Shown: one piece after another, positions 7,897 through 15,762 of the stretch
Position numbering within the stretch: the first letter of the stretch is position 1
Layout of the letters: the number at the start of each line of letters is the position of its first letter
Assembly: GCA_039819115.1 (NCBI GenBank)
Contig: JBCBST010000069.1
Coordinates: 1-16,771, forward strand
From: JBCBST01 sp039819115
Lineage (GTDB): Bacteria > Bacteroidota > Rhodothermia > Balneolales > Balneolaceae
Direction: 5' to 3'
Length of the DNA stretch: 16,771 nucleotides
Translations under genes and position numbers: made by a program
The notes under the pieces: generated by a model
The model's input: the letters and a program-made list of their open reading frames with translations, nothing else
The model's database searches: none
Told to the model about the DNA's origin: nothing

Positions 7897-8638
7897 ACTC
7901 TTTATTACCGACCTGGATGGTTGTATAGCCCCGCCTTTCGTCAGCCCAAATTGGTCTGCGATAACAGAAATCCGGGCTCTGAATATGGCCAGTGTAAACG
8001 ATCCTACGATACCTCCGATGAGTATCTGTACAGGCAGACCGATGCCATATGCAGAAGCGGTTGCCCAGTGGTTAGGTATTCAGCTCCCTTTTATTTTTGA
8101 AAGTGGAGGTGGGATGTACGATGTGGTAAAGAATACTATAACCTGGCACCCATCTTTTGATGTTCAGACAAAGATTGAAGTAGAGGAATTGAAGCACTGG
8201 CTCGAAGAAGTGATTATAAAAAACTACGAGGGCACTATTCCGGAGTGGGCAAAACATACCGATGCGGCCATCATTAACCAGGATCCGACTAAAATTCCGT
8301 TTATGCTGGAGGAAATTGAAGCTTATGTACAGGGTAAATACATGAACTTTGAAGTTCATCATACCGATGTTTCAATCAGCATTCTACCAAAAAGCTGTAA
8401 TAAAGGGGCAGGCATATCTTTCTTATGTAAAACGCTGGGTGTGTCTCTGGAAGAAGCTGCATTTATTGGTGATACCGGCGGAGATGTTCCTGGTTTGGAG
8501 TTAGTGGGAAGGCCTTTTGCACCGGCCAACGCACACCAAAAGAATAAAGAGGTTGCTGTTGGGTTGCCCCAGGAAACTACAGAAGCTGTACTGGAGGCTT
8601 ATAAAAGAATTATCGCAGAAAACAGAGGTAAGGCTTAA
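7889..8638 (+). CDS. HAD-superfamily IIB phosphatase
   Basis: 249 residues. HAD motif I is FITDLDGC (Asp8 nucleophile, Asp10). Motif II is SICTGRP (Thr48). A cap domain lies around residues 85-160 (type IIB, alpha/beta). Motif III lysine is probably Lys172 in SCNKGAG, and motif IV is GDTGGD (Asp195, Asp199). Sugar-phosphate phosphatases such as sucrose-6-phosphatase and mannosyl-3-phosphoglycerate phosphatase belong to this class, but the substrate cannot be read from the sequence. ATG 7889 is preferred because it places MIKLFITDLDG at the natural start of the fold. A TTG at 7862 would add nine residues but lies deeper in the VWA gene. The stop codon is followed at once by the stop of the opposite-strand DUF4175 gene. 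Confidence 0.83.
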   Translation: MIKLFITDLDGCIAPPFVSPNWSAITEIRALNMASVNDPTIPPMSICTGRPMPYAEAVAQWLGIQLPFIFESGGGMYDVVKNTITWHPSFDVQTKIEVEELKHWLEEVIIKNYEGTIPEWAKHTDAAIINQDPTKIPFMLEEIEAYVQGKYMNFEVHHTDVSISILPKSCNKGAGISFLCKTLGVSLEEAAFIGDTGGDVPGLELVGRPFAPANAHQKNKEVAVGLPQETTEAVLEAYKRIIAENRGKA

Positions 8639-11600
8639 TTAACTGTCCCGCTCCTCGGCTTCTTTGAGTAACTCAAAGTAGCGTTCAATCAATTTCTGAT
8701 AGTCAGGGTTATACTTCGTGAAGGTCGGATCGTTCAGGCGTTTTCGTATTTCTTTTTCCAGTTCTTCAAGAGTCATTTCAGGGGGTGTAACGCGATTGAG
8801 CTCTTTACCGGTTGTTCCCTCTCGCTTTTCTTCCTCATCGCGTTCTTCAAGCGCGTCTTTTGAATCGAGCATGCGCTGGAGAATATTTTGCTGGCGTTCA
8901 ATTAATAATGGATCTGTGGCTCCACCTCGCAAATCATTGATGGTTTCTTCCATTTGCTCAATCATACGTTCCAGTTCACTACCCAGTGCATCACCCTCGA
9001 GTCCTCCTTGTTGCTGTAATTGCTCCAGTTGCTTGCGGATAGAGTTTTGCTGTCGAGCCATTTGATTAAGCCTTTCCATTTGATCATTCGATAAGCGATC
9101 GCCCTGCATATCGTTAATCATGTTCTGTATTTGCTCATTCAGTTGTTGTTGGTTCTCTCCCATTTGCTGCATCTGCTGAATCATCTGCTGCATGCTCATT
9201 CCGCTGCCGCCACCATTACCACTAGGGTTTTGCAGTTGTTCCAACAAGTTTGCAATCATAAAGGTAAGCTCATTCACACCACCAAGAACCTGGCGTGTTG
9301 CAACAGCAGCTTTTGGCTGATCACGTTGCGCCATTTGGGCTAACGAGGCATCCAGCTGCCGCTCTGTATCCAGTTTTTTTGTATTTATCTGGTTAGAGAA
9401 TTGAGGGATTTCAGTAGATAAAGCGAAGAGGGAATCGGAAAGGGAGCTAAATATGTCCTTTACATTTTTCTGTTCCCGTGCATAATCGATGTAGGCCTGG
9501 CTTCTGCTCTCAGTACGTTGAGCGACTTCAGATAATTTTTCCTGTTCCACCGAAAGCCGCAGCATAGCGTCTAAAATATACATCAGACCCGATATATTAA
9601 TGTTTTGTTGCTCCTGGCTCATGCCATTCATGAGCGATCGTGTTCGTTCTGCGAGCTTATTGAATTCCTGCTTCATATCGCTCGGTTCTGAACTTCCACC
9701 GTCTGATTCCTGATTTTCCTGAGACTGCTGCTGAGCGATTTGATCCTGTAGCTCCTCTATAAGTTTCTGGAGATCTTCTGTTGTTAGCTCCTGATACTCA
9801 TTTATATCGGCCTCATTCTTTTCACTCGTATTTTCGCTGAGTTGATCAACCTGTTCTTGTAGTTGTTCAAGCTGATTTTGTAGATCATTGTTTCTGGCTT
9901 CTTCCTGACCGGGCGATGAGGAATTTACTGAGTCCTGCTCTGCTAGATCCTCAAATGATGCTGCAATTTGATCCAGGTCGGAAGTAAGTTTAAGTTGCTT
10001 GAAGAGTTCGAGTGTTCGCTCAATTCGTTCTTTATACAATTGTTCGTTGAATTCCACCTCGTCAAGGGCTTGTCGCATTTGATCCGGGCTCATTCTTCCC
10101 ATTTGTTGTTGCAGCTTTTCGAGAGCTTCTCTGAACGCAGGGTCGTCGATATCTTCCATCAACTGCTTGAGCTGGTCATACGCCTCCATTGTTTCTTCCG
10201 ACAGGAGGTTTTGTTCATCGAGCTCTTTTTTAATCTCATCAAACTTCTGGTTTAGCTCCTCGATCCGTTCTTCAACGTTTTCCTGCTGCTGCTTGATTTG
10301 TTCGAGCTGGCGCTGTTGCTCATACCCACCCAGAGGTTCTTCTTTTAATCCCTCTTTAAATTCCTGGTACTGCTGCTCAATTTCATCAAACCCTTCAACT
10401 ACTTCCTCTAAGGTCTGTTCTACCTGTTCCTCTTCGGTATCCAGCTCTTCGAAGTAGTCGATTAGTGATGGCACGGTAAGTGTTAGTTCTGCAGAACGGG
10501 TTCGTTTAGATCCTGAAAAAGAGTCGTTATCCCACACATCAATCCAGAACGTAAGCTGATCCTGGGTACTGAGTCCCAGTTCTTTCAAATCCCACAAATA
10601 CGCTGTTTTTGTTCCATTCTTTGTTGTGCGAAGTATCTGTTTTCCTGTCGTTGGTTCATCAACAAACGCTTTCTGCATGCGGTATCCCAATTCGGTTCTG
10701 CGAATCCCAAAATCATCATCCACGCGAAATTCAATAGTCAAAGAGTCCGGTTTTACCATGCTGATATCCGAATCCGGATCAATGATCTCCACAAAGGGGT
10801 ATTGATCATCCATTGCAGCTATGGTCATTTGATATGGGTTCTTGTTTGTTAATCCGTTGTTATCGACTAATTGAAAAATGAGCGTNNNNNNNNNNAGTGA
10901 AAAACTAAATGCAGAATCTGGTTTGAACGTAAGCGTATCACCCTTCGAAAAGCTGATGATGGTGAGTTCGTTAACCGGCTTATTCAATGAGCCCCGGAAT
11001 TCAATGCCTGATCCTTTATAAGCTCTGACTTGTGTGTTTGGATACTGAACCAGCTCTTTAGAAAGCTGGGTGTATTCAGGGGCATCAACTACAGCCTGAA
11101 GCGTTAAAAAACGAGGCCTCAGTTCTACAGAAAGCTGGTATTCTGGTGTTTTGAATCCATCCATATCAATATAATAAGAGAACGCCGAGTTCACATCGAT
11201 GGGAAGGGATTGAAAAGCTTGTTCGGATATTCGTTCGAGGTTACGACTTCTAAAAGCGTCCTCGACACCTGTTTTCAGGTACAGGGTCAGGTTTTCGGGG
11301 ATAAGTTGGCTAGTGAATTCAACCGAAATAGTTGCTTGTGTTCCTTGTTCAATGGTGGTGGTTCCCGGTAAAAGAACATATTGATAGGGGTTGGGTTGCT
11401 CATACGTCTCCCAGAAGGTGAGGGTTCGTATCATTCCATCGGGAAAGGTAAAGGAGACAGATCCAAGTGAGATACACAACAGGATTACTAGCAACCCCAT
11501 TCTTTTGTACAGGACGAATGCGGGGTGCGTACGAACAAATTCGTCTAACTTCCGGCTAAACTCATCAGCGGGGACCTGGCTTAAATTCTGCAACACCGCG

Positions 11601-11956
11601 GCCTCAATAAGCTGAGGATTACCACCACCAGAAGTTGTTAATTCTAAGGCATCTTTTACCTGCTTCAGGTTACTGTTTCTGGAAAAAAGAAGGTAAAAAT
11701 GCTGAAACGTGGTTCCGGGATTTCGTTTGTTTTGGATGAACGCAAGGCTAAAGCCAATCAGCACGGCAATAGCCCATCCGCTGGTCTTGACGATCGGGGA
11801 AAAGTAGAATGTATATTCCAGCAGAAAGAAAAGCAGTATCCCACCTAAACCGATGGCAACACCGGAGAACACAGCTAGCCGGAACCTGGATGCATCCAGC
11901 TTATCATGCGCTTTACTTAGTTGCTGGTGTACATTATCAATGCGTTCGTTAGACAA
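8639..11956 (-). CDS. DUF4175-family membrane/coiled-coil protein (contains assembly gap)
   Basis: 1105 residues. Two membrane helices lie near the N-terminus (about 24-47 and 55-73) and a third near 149-171. A beta-rich, probably extracytoplasmic region (about 190-500) resembles tandem Ig-like folds. From about residue 500 to the end the chain is Gln/Glu-rich coiled coil and low complexity, including the Met/Gln-rich stretch QQMIQQMQQMG. This layout fits DUF4175, a family of unknown function seen in Bacteroidota and alphaproteobacteria. Ten Ns hide about four residues near position 355; the reading frame agrees on both sides. The start is TTG at 11956: no ATG precedes the first helix. It lies 23 bases after the lactonase-like gene and is probably transcribed with it. 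A cell-envelope structural or scaffolding role is only a guess. Confidence 0.78.
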   Translation of the reverse strand: MSNERIDNVHQQLSKAHDKLDASRFRLAVFSGVAIGLGGILLFFLLEYTFYFSPIVKTSGWAIAVLIGFSLAFIQNKRNPGTTFQHFYLLFSRNSNLKQVKDALELTTSGGGNPQLIEAAVLQNLSQVPADEFSRKLDEFVRTHPAFVLYKRMGLLVILLCISLGSVSFTFPDGMIRTLTFWETYEQPNPYQYVLLPGTTTIEQGTQATISVEFTSQLIPENLTLYLKTGVEDAFRSRNLERISEQAFQSLPIDVNSAFSYYIDMDGFKTPEYQLSVELRPRFLTLQAVVDAPEYTQLSKELVQYPNTQVRAYKGSGIEFRGSLNKPVNELTIISFSKGDTLTFKPDSAFSFSXXXXTLIFQLVDNNGLTNKNPYQMTIAAMDDQYPFVEIIDPDSDISMVKPDSLTIEFRVDDDFGIRRTELGYRMQKAFVDEPTTGKQILRTTKNGTKTAYLWDLKELGLSTQDQLTFWIDVWDNDSFSGSKRTRSAELTLTVPSLIDYFEELDTEEEQVEQTLEEVVEGFDEIEQQYQEFKEGLKEEPLGGYEQQRQLEQIKQQQENVEERIEELNQKFDEIKKELDEQNLLSEETMEAYDQLKQLMEDIDDPAFREALEKLQQQMGRMSPDQMRQALDEVEFNEQLYKERIERTLELFKQLKLTSDLDQIAASFEDLAEQDSVNSSSPGQEEARNNDLQNQLEQLQEQVDQLSENTSEKNEADINEYQELTTEDLQKLIEELQDQIAQQQSQENQESDGGSSEPSDMKQEFNKLAERTRSLMNGMSQEQQNINISGLMYILDAMLRLSVEQEKLSEVAQRTESRSQAYIDYAREQKNVKDIFSSLSDSLFALSTEIPQFSNQINTKKLDTERQLDASLAQMAQRDQPKAAVATRQVLGGVNELTFMIANLLEQLQNPSGNGGGSGMSMQQMIQQMQQMGENQQQLNEQIQNMINDMQGDRLSNDQMERLNQMARQQNSIRKQLEQLQQQGGLEGDALGSELERMIEQMEETINDLRGGATDPLLIERQQNILQRMLDSKDALEERDEEEKREGTTGKELNRVTPPEMTLEELEKEIRKRLNDPTFTKYNPDYQKLIERYFELLKEAEERDS
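10886..10895. other. Assembly gap (10 Ns)
   Basis: Ten undetermined bases inside the DUF4175 gene. The reading frame is open and coherent on both sides with this length, so the true gap is probably 10 bases or differs from 10 by a multiple of three. Both flanks contain the 7-mer TGAAAAA. Confidence 0.98.
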
Positions 11957-11979
11957 AGTGTTGGATGAATAGCTTATAA

Positions 11980-12864
11980 TTACAGACTGGTTAACTGATT
12001 TAAACGTAGTTTATTAGCCACTTTAAACCGGTTTTCTTCCTTTTTTACGGTGATTAACTCCTCAAAAGCATCATGTTCTAAAAACAGATACCAGTTATTA
12101 GTACTGGCTTCCCTCAAAAAACGTTCTTTCTCCAGCAGTGTTTCGGTGGGATACATATCGTAGCCCATAACCCAGGGTAGTGGGACATGAACATGAGTGG
12201 GAATTAAATCGGCAGCGAAAACCAACGTAGTTCCATCTCCTTCAATTTTTGGAAGGAATTGCCCTTTTGTATGTCCGTTAACGGTCAGTCCGGATAAACC
12301 TTCCTCAAACTCATGATTATCCTCTATGAGCTGTACCCGGTTTGATTGTTTAATGGGCTCGAGATTTTCTTTGAAGAAACTTGCCTTTTCCCTTGCATTG
12401 GGAGCAAATGCTGTCTCCCATTGAGCGGAATGAACATGATATTGGGCATTGGGAAAAGTGAGTTCGAGATCCCCCTGATCGTTTACAAAGGTTGAACCAC
12501 CACAATGATCGAAATGTAGGTGGGTAAAAATTACATCGGTAACATCGGCTGGGGTAAATCCATGTTCTTCGAAAGAACGGAACATTTCACGAACGGAAGT
12601 ATCGATTTCATAAATATCGGTCATCTTCTGGTTGAATTTAGTACCCAGACCATTGTCTATTAAATAGAGTTTATTGGTTTGGTTCGATTTGATCAAAAGA
12701 CACCGCATGGTCATGGTAATCCGGTTCAATTCATCGACCGGAATATGCTTTGACCATAATGTTTTGGGAACTACTCCAAACATAGCTCCACCATCGAGTT
12801 TAAAATCTCCCGTTTCAATAGCGTATAGCTCAAAAGAGCCTAATGTCGTCTTGGATAAGGCCAT
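11980..12864 (-). CDS. Metallo-beta-lactamase-fold hydrolase, YtnP-like lactonase family
   Basis: 294 residues. The zinc-binding signature HxHxDH is THLHFDH (His115, His117, Asp119, His120). The remaining ligands are His198 in NGHTKGQ, Asp219 in FAADL and His264 in LEHDA, so a two-metal site is complete. The N-terminal DGGAMFGVVPKTLWSK (25-39) is, from memory, the hallmark of the YtnP/AHL-lactonase-like branch, some members of which open the lactone ring of acyl-homoserine lactone signals. The substrate here is unproven. No signal peptide is seen, so the protein is probably cytoplasmic. The ATG at 12864 lies about 54 bases downstream of the cox terminator, so it must have its own promoter. 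It is followed by the DUF4175 gene after 23 bases. Confidence 0.85.
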   Translation of the reverse strand: MALSKTTLGSFELYAIETGDFKLDGGAMFGVVPKTLWSKHIPVDELNRITMTMRCLLIKSNQTNKLYLIDNGLGTKFNQKMTDIYEIDTSVREMFRSFEEHGFTPADVTDVIFTHLHFDHCGGSTFVNDQGDLELTFPNAQYHVHSAQWETAFAPNAREKASFFKENLEPIKQSNRVQLIEDNHEFEEGLSGLTVNGHTKGQFLPKIEGDGTTLVFAADLIPTHVHVPLPWVMGYDMYPTETLLEKERFLREASTNNWYLFLEHDAFEELITVKKEENRFKVANKLRLNQLTSL

Positions 12865-12917
12865 GAATATTTTTACTGATAAAATAGGGAAGGAATAGGC
12901 AATACCGAATAGCCTGC
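12865..12917 (-). promoter_or_regulatory. Probable promoter region of the lactonase-DUF4175 unit
   Basis: This AT-rich 53-base stretch lies between the cox terminator and the lactonase-like start codon. Since the terminator should stop cox transcripts, a promoter is expected here. I cannot point to a clear -35/-10 pair or a Bacteroidota TAnnTTTG box, so the call is by position only. Confidence 0.35.
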
Positions 12918-12953
12918 AAAAAAAATCCCGCGTTCACATAATGAAGCGGGATT
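12918..12953 (-). terminator. Rho-independent terminator of the cox operon
   Basis: An 8-bp perfect stem (AATCCCGC at 12924-12931 with GCGGGATT at 12946-12953) extends by TTCA/TGAA pairing past one bulged G to a five-base loop. On the minus strand it is followed by eight Us (the A run at 12918-12925). It lies 30 bases after the subunit IV stop. The plus strand has no U tract after the hairpin, so it acts only on leftward transcription. Confidence 0.9.
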
Positions 12954-12982
12954 CAAAAAGCTGGTTACCTGAACGGTCACAT

Positions 12983-13300
12983 CTAGAATGAAGGAACCAC
13001 TTCTACACGGTACATGGTATCTAATAGGGTAACACATACCATAAGGATGAAAAACAGGACGGCTCCAATCAGGAGCATTGCATTAAACTTAACATCCCAA
13101 TACAGGTTCATAAAAAAAGCAGCTACTAAAAAGGCTTTAATCAAAGCAATGGAAAGTGCTGTGATAATATCGAATGGGGCCGGAATAGGAACAAACATAG
13201 AAACGACCACAGTAACAACAGTGAGGAATGTTAATGCAAGACCTACGGCCCAAAGTTGTAGGGGCGTTGAAATATGATGTTCGTGTGCGTGTGCGCTCAT
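12983..13300 (-). CDS. ctaF: Cytochrome c oxidase subunit IV family protein (CtaF/CoxD-like)
   Basis: 105 residues with three hydrophobic helices (about 16-36, 44-64 and 72-95). The middle helix carries the characteristic run ALIKAFLVAAFFMNLYWD of the prokaryotic subunit IV family. A His-rich cytoplasmic N-terminus (HAHEHH) precedes them. Known role: small membrane subunit that supports assembly or stability of caa3-type oxidases. It is the last gene of the cox operon, 37 bases after coxC, and is followed by a strong intrinsic terminator. Gene names for this subunit vary between species. Confidence 0.88.
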   Translation of the reverse strand: MSAHAHEHHISTPLQLWAVGLALTFLTVVTVVVSMFVPIPAPFDIITALSIALIKAFLVAAFFMNLYWDVKFNAMLLIGAVLFFILMVCVTLLDTMYRVEVVPSF

Positions 13301-13314
13301 TAAAAAGGATGCTA

Positions 13315-13326
13315 AACGTTAACGTT
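13315..13326. repeat. 12-bp perfect palindrome with CGTTA repeats between coxC and subunit IV
   Basis: AACGTTAACGTT reads the same on both strands, and a third CGTTAA follows at 13329-13334, giving three CGTTA units in 18 bases. It lies in the 37-base gap between two co-transcribed genes. It could be an operator or RNA hairpin, or chance in AT-rich spacer. Confidence 0.4.
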
Positions 13327-13337
13327 ATCGTTAAAAA

Positions 13338-13988
13338 TCATTCAATTAGGTACAGCAGAGGAAACAAAAAGATCCAGATCAAATCCACAAGGTGCCAGTA
13401 TAAACCTGTGATCTCTACCGGGGTATAATACTCCGAGCTGAATTCATTACGTCCGGCACGGATATAAATCCATACCATCAACCCAATACCGACCAGAACG
13501 TGAAGAGCATGGACTCCAGTGAGCATATAGTATACGCTGAAGAATACCGGAGCCATTTCGTGTTCTATTCCTTCGTAGGTGTAATAAGCTCCAGGAAAGA
13601 TGCCTTCATGAAATTTGTGCTCATACTCAAAGGCCTTGATAACCATGAATACACATGCCAGTACGATGGTGATCAACAAGTTGATGCGCAAACCTTTGGT
13701 TTGGTTTTTCTGAGCAGAACGAATAGCCATTGCAACCGTCAAACTGCTACCAATAAGAACTACAGTATTAACTGCACCCCAAACTGTATTTAGCTTAGTT
13801 GCTGCTTCGGTAAATAACTCGGGATACCATGCTCGGAAAACGATGTATGCACAAAATAATCCTCCAAAGAAGAGAATTTCGTTTACCAGGAATACCCACA
13901 TACCCATTTTGGCGGCATCAAACTGTTGATCGGAATCAACAAAGTGATGTTGTAGATAAGCAGGATGTGACGCAGAAGAGTTTGCCAT
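13338..13988 (-). CDS. coxC: Cytochrome c oxidase subunit III
   Basis: 216 residues with five predicted helices, the short form of the subunit. Family marks are MWVFLVNEILFFGGLF in the first helix, the charged loop AFEYEHKFHEG, YYMLTGVHALHV in the fourth helix and a C-terminal GLYWHLVDLIWIFLFPLLY. Known role: integral-membrane subunit without redox centres that binds subunit I and helps keep proton uptake stable. It lies 21 bases after coxA and 37 before the subunit IV gene. The ATG at 13988 lacks a clear ribosome site. Confidence 0.95.
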   Translation of the reverse strand: MANSSASHPAYLQHHFVDSDQQFDAAKMGMWVFLVNEILFFGGLFCAYIVFRAWYPELFTEAATKLNTVWGAVNTVVLIGSSLTVAMAIRSAQKNQTKGLRINLLITIVLACVFMVIKAFEYEHKFHEGIFPGAYYTYEGIEHEMAPVFFSVYYMLTGVHALHVLVGIGLMVWIYIRAGRNEFSSEYYTPVEITGLYWHLVDLIWIFLFPLLYLIE

Positions 13989-14009
13989 CAGTCTTAGTTT
14001 TATAAATGA

Positions 14010-15758
14010 TTATGCTTGTGCTGTTTCCTGATCAGGCTCGCCACTGAGTTCAGCGGGATGACCATTGGTAGAATGTCCGTTGGTATCGTGTGCCAATCCA
14101 AGTTGGAACTCTTCCATCGGCTTATGATAATCATACGGTCCGTTAATAATTACCGGTGTATAGTCGAAGTTATGGAAGGATGGAGGCGTATTTGATTGCC
14201 ATTCCAGACCACGGCTTCCCCATGGGTTTGCAGGAGCATTATTTTTACTGAACAGTGAGCGCAACAAGTAATACGCAATGATCAGGAACCCAACTCCAAG
14301 AATATACGAACCAATGGTAGAGGTGACATGGAACGGCTGGAACTGATCGATATAGTTATAATATCTGCGTGGCATTCCTTGTGCTCCCATAACGAATTGC
14401 GGGAGGAACGTGACGTTAAAACCAATAAAGATGATAACGGCAGCAATTTTCCCTAAGGTCTCATTATACATCTTGCCGGTGATTTTTGGCCACCAGTAAT
14501 GCAGGCCAGCCAGTAGTGCGATTAATGTACCTCCCATCATCACGTAGTGGAAATGGGCAACAACGTAGTAGGTGTCATGTAAGTGGATATCTACAGACAA
14601 AGCGCCAAGTGTGATACCTGTAAAACCACCAATGGAGAACAGGAACAAAAAGATGAATACGTACAGCATGGGGGTTTTCATCTGGATGGAGCCTTTGTAC
14701 AGCGTAGCTACCCAATTCAGAATTTTAATCCCGGTCGGGATACCTACGAAGAAGGTCAGAAACGAAAATACGGTGGTAGCTACAGCAGACTGCCCGGATG
14801 TAAACATATGATGTCCCCAAACCAGGAAGCCAATAAACGCAATGGCCAATGAGGAAAGAGCAATGGCCCAGTATCCGAAAATCGTTTTTTTAGAGAATGT
14901 GGTAATCACTTCAGAGATAATTCCGAAGCCTGGAACAATCATGATATAAACCGCGGGGTGCGAATAGAACCAGAAAAAGTGTTGGTATAATACCGGATCA
15001 CCACCAAGGGCAGGATCAAAAATACCAATACCCAGGAAACGCTCCATAGTAAGAAGAAGCAATGTAATAGCAAGAACGGGAGTGGCTAGTACCTGAATAA
15101 TAGAAGTAGCATACAATGCCCAGATATTCAATGGAAGCTTACTCCAGGAAATGCCAGGCGCCCGTAACTTATGGATTGTAGTGATGAAGTTAGTTCCGGT
15201 GAGAATGGATGAGAAACCCAGAATAAATGCACCTAAGGTAACCCAAATTACGCTGGTACCAGTTGTAGTGGAATAAGGCGTGTAAAAGGTCCATCCGGTA
15301 TCCAATCCGTTATTGGCAATAGCCATAAAGGTAAAAACGGCGCCTATCACATAAATGTAGAAACTGGCGAGATTCAGCCGAGGAAAGGCCACATCCTTGG
15401 CACCGAGCTGCATAGGCAGTACAAAGTTGCCCAGAGCAGCGGGTATGGACGGAACCAGTACAAAGAATACCATGATCGCACCGTGTAGTGTGAAAAACTG
15501 GTTGTAGGTATCTGCCGTAATAAAGTCGGTAGAAGGTTCCAGTAAGGCTGTCCGTAGTAACAGTGCTAACACCCCACCAACGAGGAAGAACAGCGCTACA
15601 GCAACCAGGTACATGATGCCGATTTTTTTGTGATCGACGGTTGTCATCCAGGCCCAAACGCCTTTTTCTGCATTCAGGTAGTGGCTTTTCGCATTATCGA
15701 CCGGTGTATACCGTTTTACCTGAAGTGTAGTTTGTTTTGGTAGTTCTGCTGTTGCCAT
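14010..15758 (-). CDS. coxA: Cytochrome c oxidase subunit I, A2-type
   Basis: 582 residues with the usual twelve helices. Heme a ligands are His92 (LHGAIMV) and His404. His402 in AHFHY binds the high-spin heme. CuB ligands are His267, His316 and His317 (WGHH), with the cross-linked Tyr271 in HPAVY. The D-channel entry Asp122 (GAKDVAFPR) and K-channel Lys345 (PTGIK) are kept. The D-channel glutamate of A1 enzymes is replaced: the motif reads YSHPAV (265-270), which defines the A2 subfamily, where Tyr and Ser take its place. Function: reduces O2 to water and pumps protons across the inner membrane. A hydrophilic tail (about 500-582) includes a His/Asn-rich end. It lies 4 bases after coxB. Confidence 0.96.
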   Translation of the reverse strand: MATAELPKQTTLQVKRYTPVDNAKSHYLNAEKGVWAWMTTVDHKKIGIMYLVAVALFFLVGGVLALLLRTALLEPSTDFITADTYNQFFTLHGAIMVFFVLVPSIPAALGNFVLPMQLGAKDVAFPRLNLASFYIYVIGAVFTFMAIANNGLDTGWTFYTPYSTTTGTSVIWVTLGAFILGFSSILTGTNFITTIHKLRAPGISWSKLPLNIWALYATSIIQVLATPVLAITLLLLTMERFLGIGIFDPALGGDPVLYQHFFWFYSHPAVYIMIVPGFGIISEVITTFSKKTIFGYWAIALSSLAIAFIGFLVWGHHMFTSGQSAVATTVFSFLTFFVGIPTGIKILNWVATLYKGSIQMKTPMLYVFIFLFLFSIGGFTGITLGALSVDIHLHDTYYVVAHFHYVMMGGTLIALLAGLHYWWPKITGKMYNETLGKIAAVIIFIGFNVTFLPQFVMGAQGMPRRYYNYIDQFQPFHVTSTIGSYILGVGFLIIAYYLLRSLFSKNNAPANPWGSRGLEWQSNTPPSFHNFDYTPVIINGPYDYHKPMEEFQLGLAHDTNGHSTNGHPAELSGEPDQETAQA

Positions 15759-15762
15759 ATGC

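Noticed and set aside
8662..8678. Perfect inverted repeat as an intrinsic terminator for the plus-strand operon
   Set aside because: AT-rich short stem with no following U tract and lying within coding sequence; not a convincing terminator.
9120..9200. Repetitive CAT/TTGCTG-like triplets as a DNA repeat array
   Set aside because: They are codons of the Met/Gln-rich coiled coil in DUF4175, not a regular repeat.
8718..10457. Several plus-strand open frames opposite the DUF4175 gene, rich in Ser, Leu and Cys
   Set aside because: They are mirror frames of the Gln/Glu coiled-coil coding sequence; their composition is that of antisense low-complexity codons and they match no family I know.
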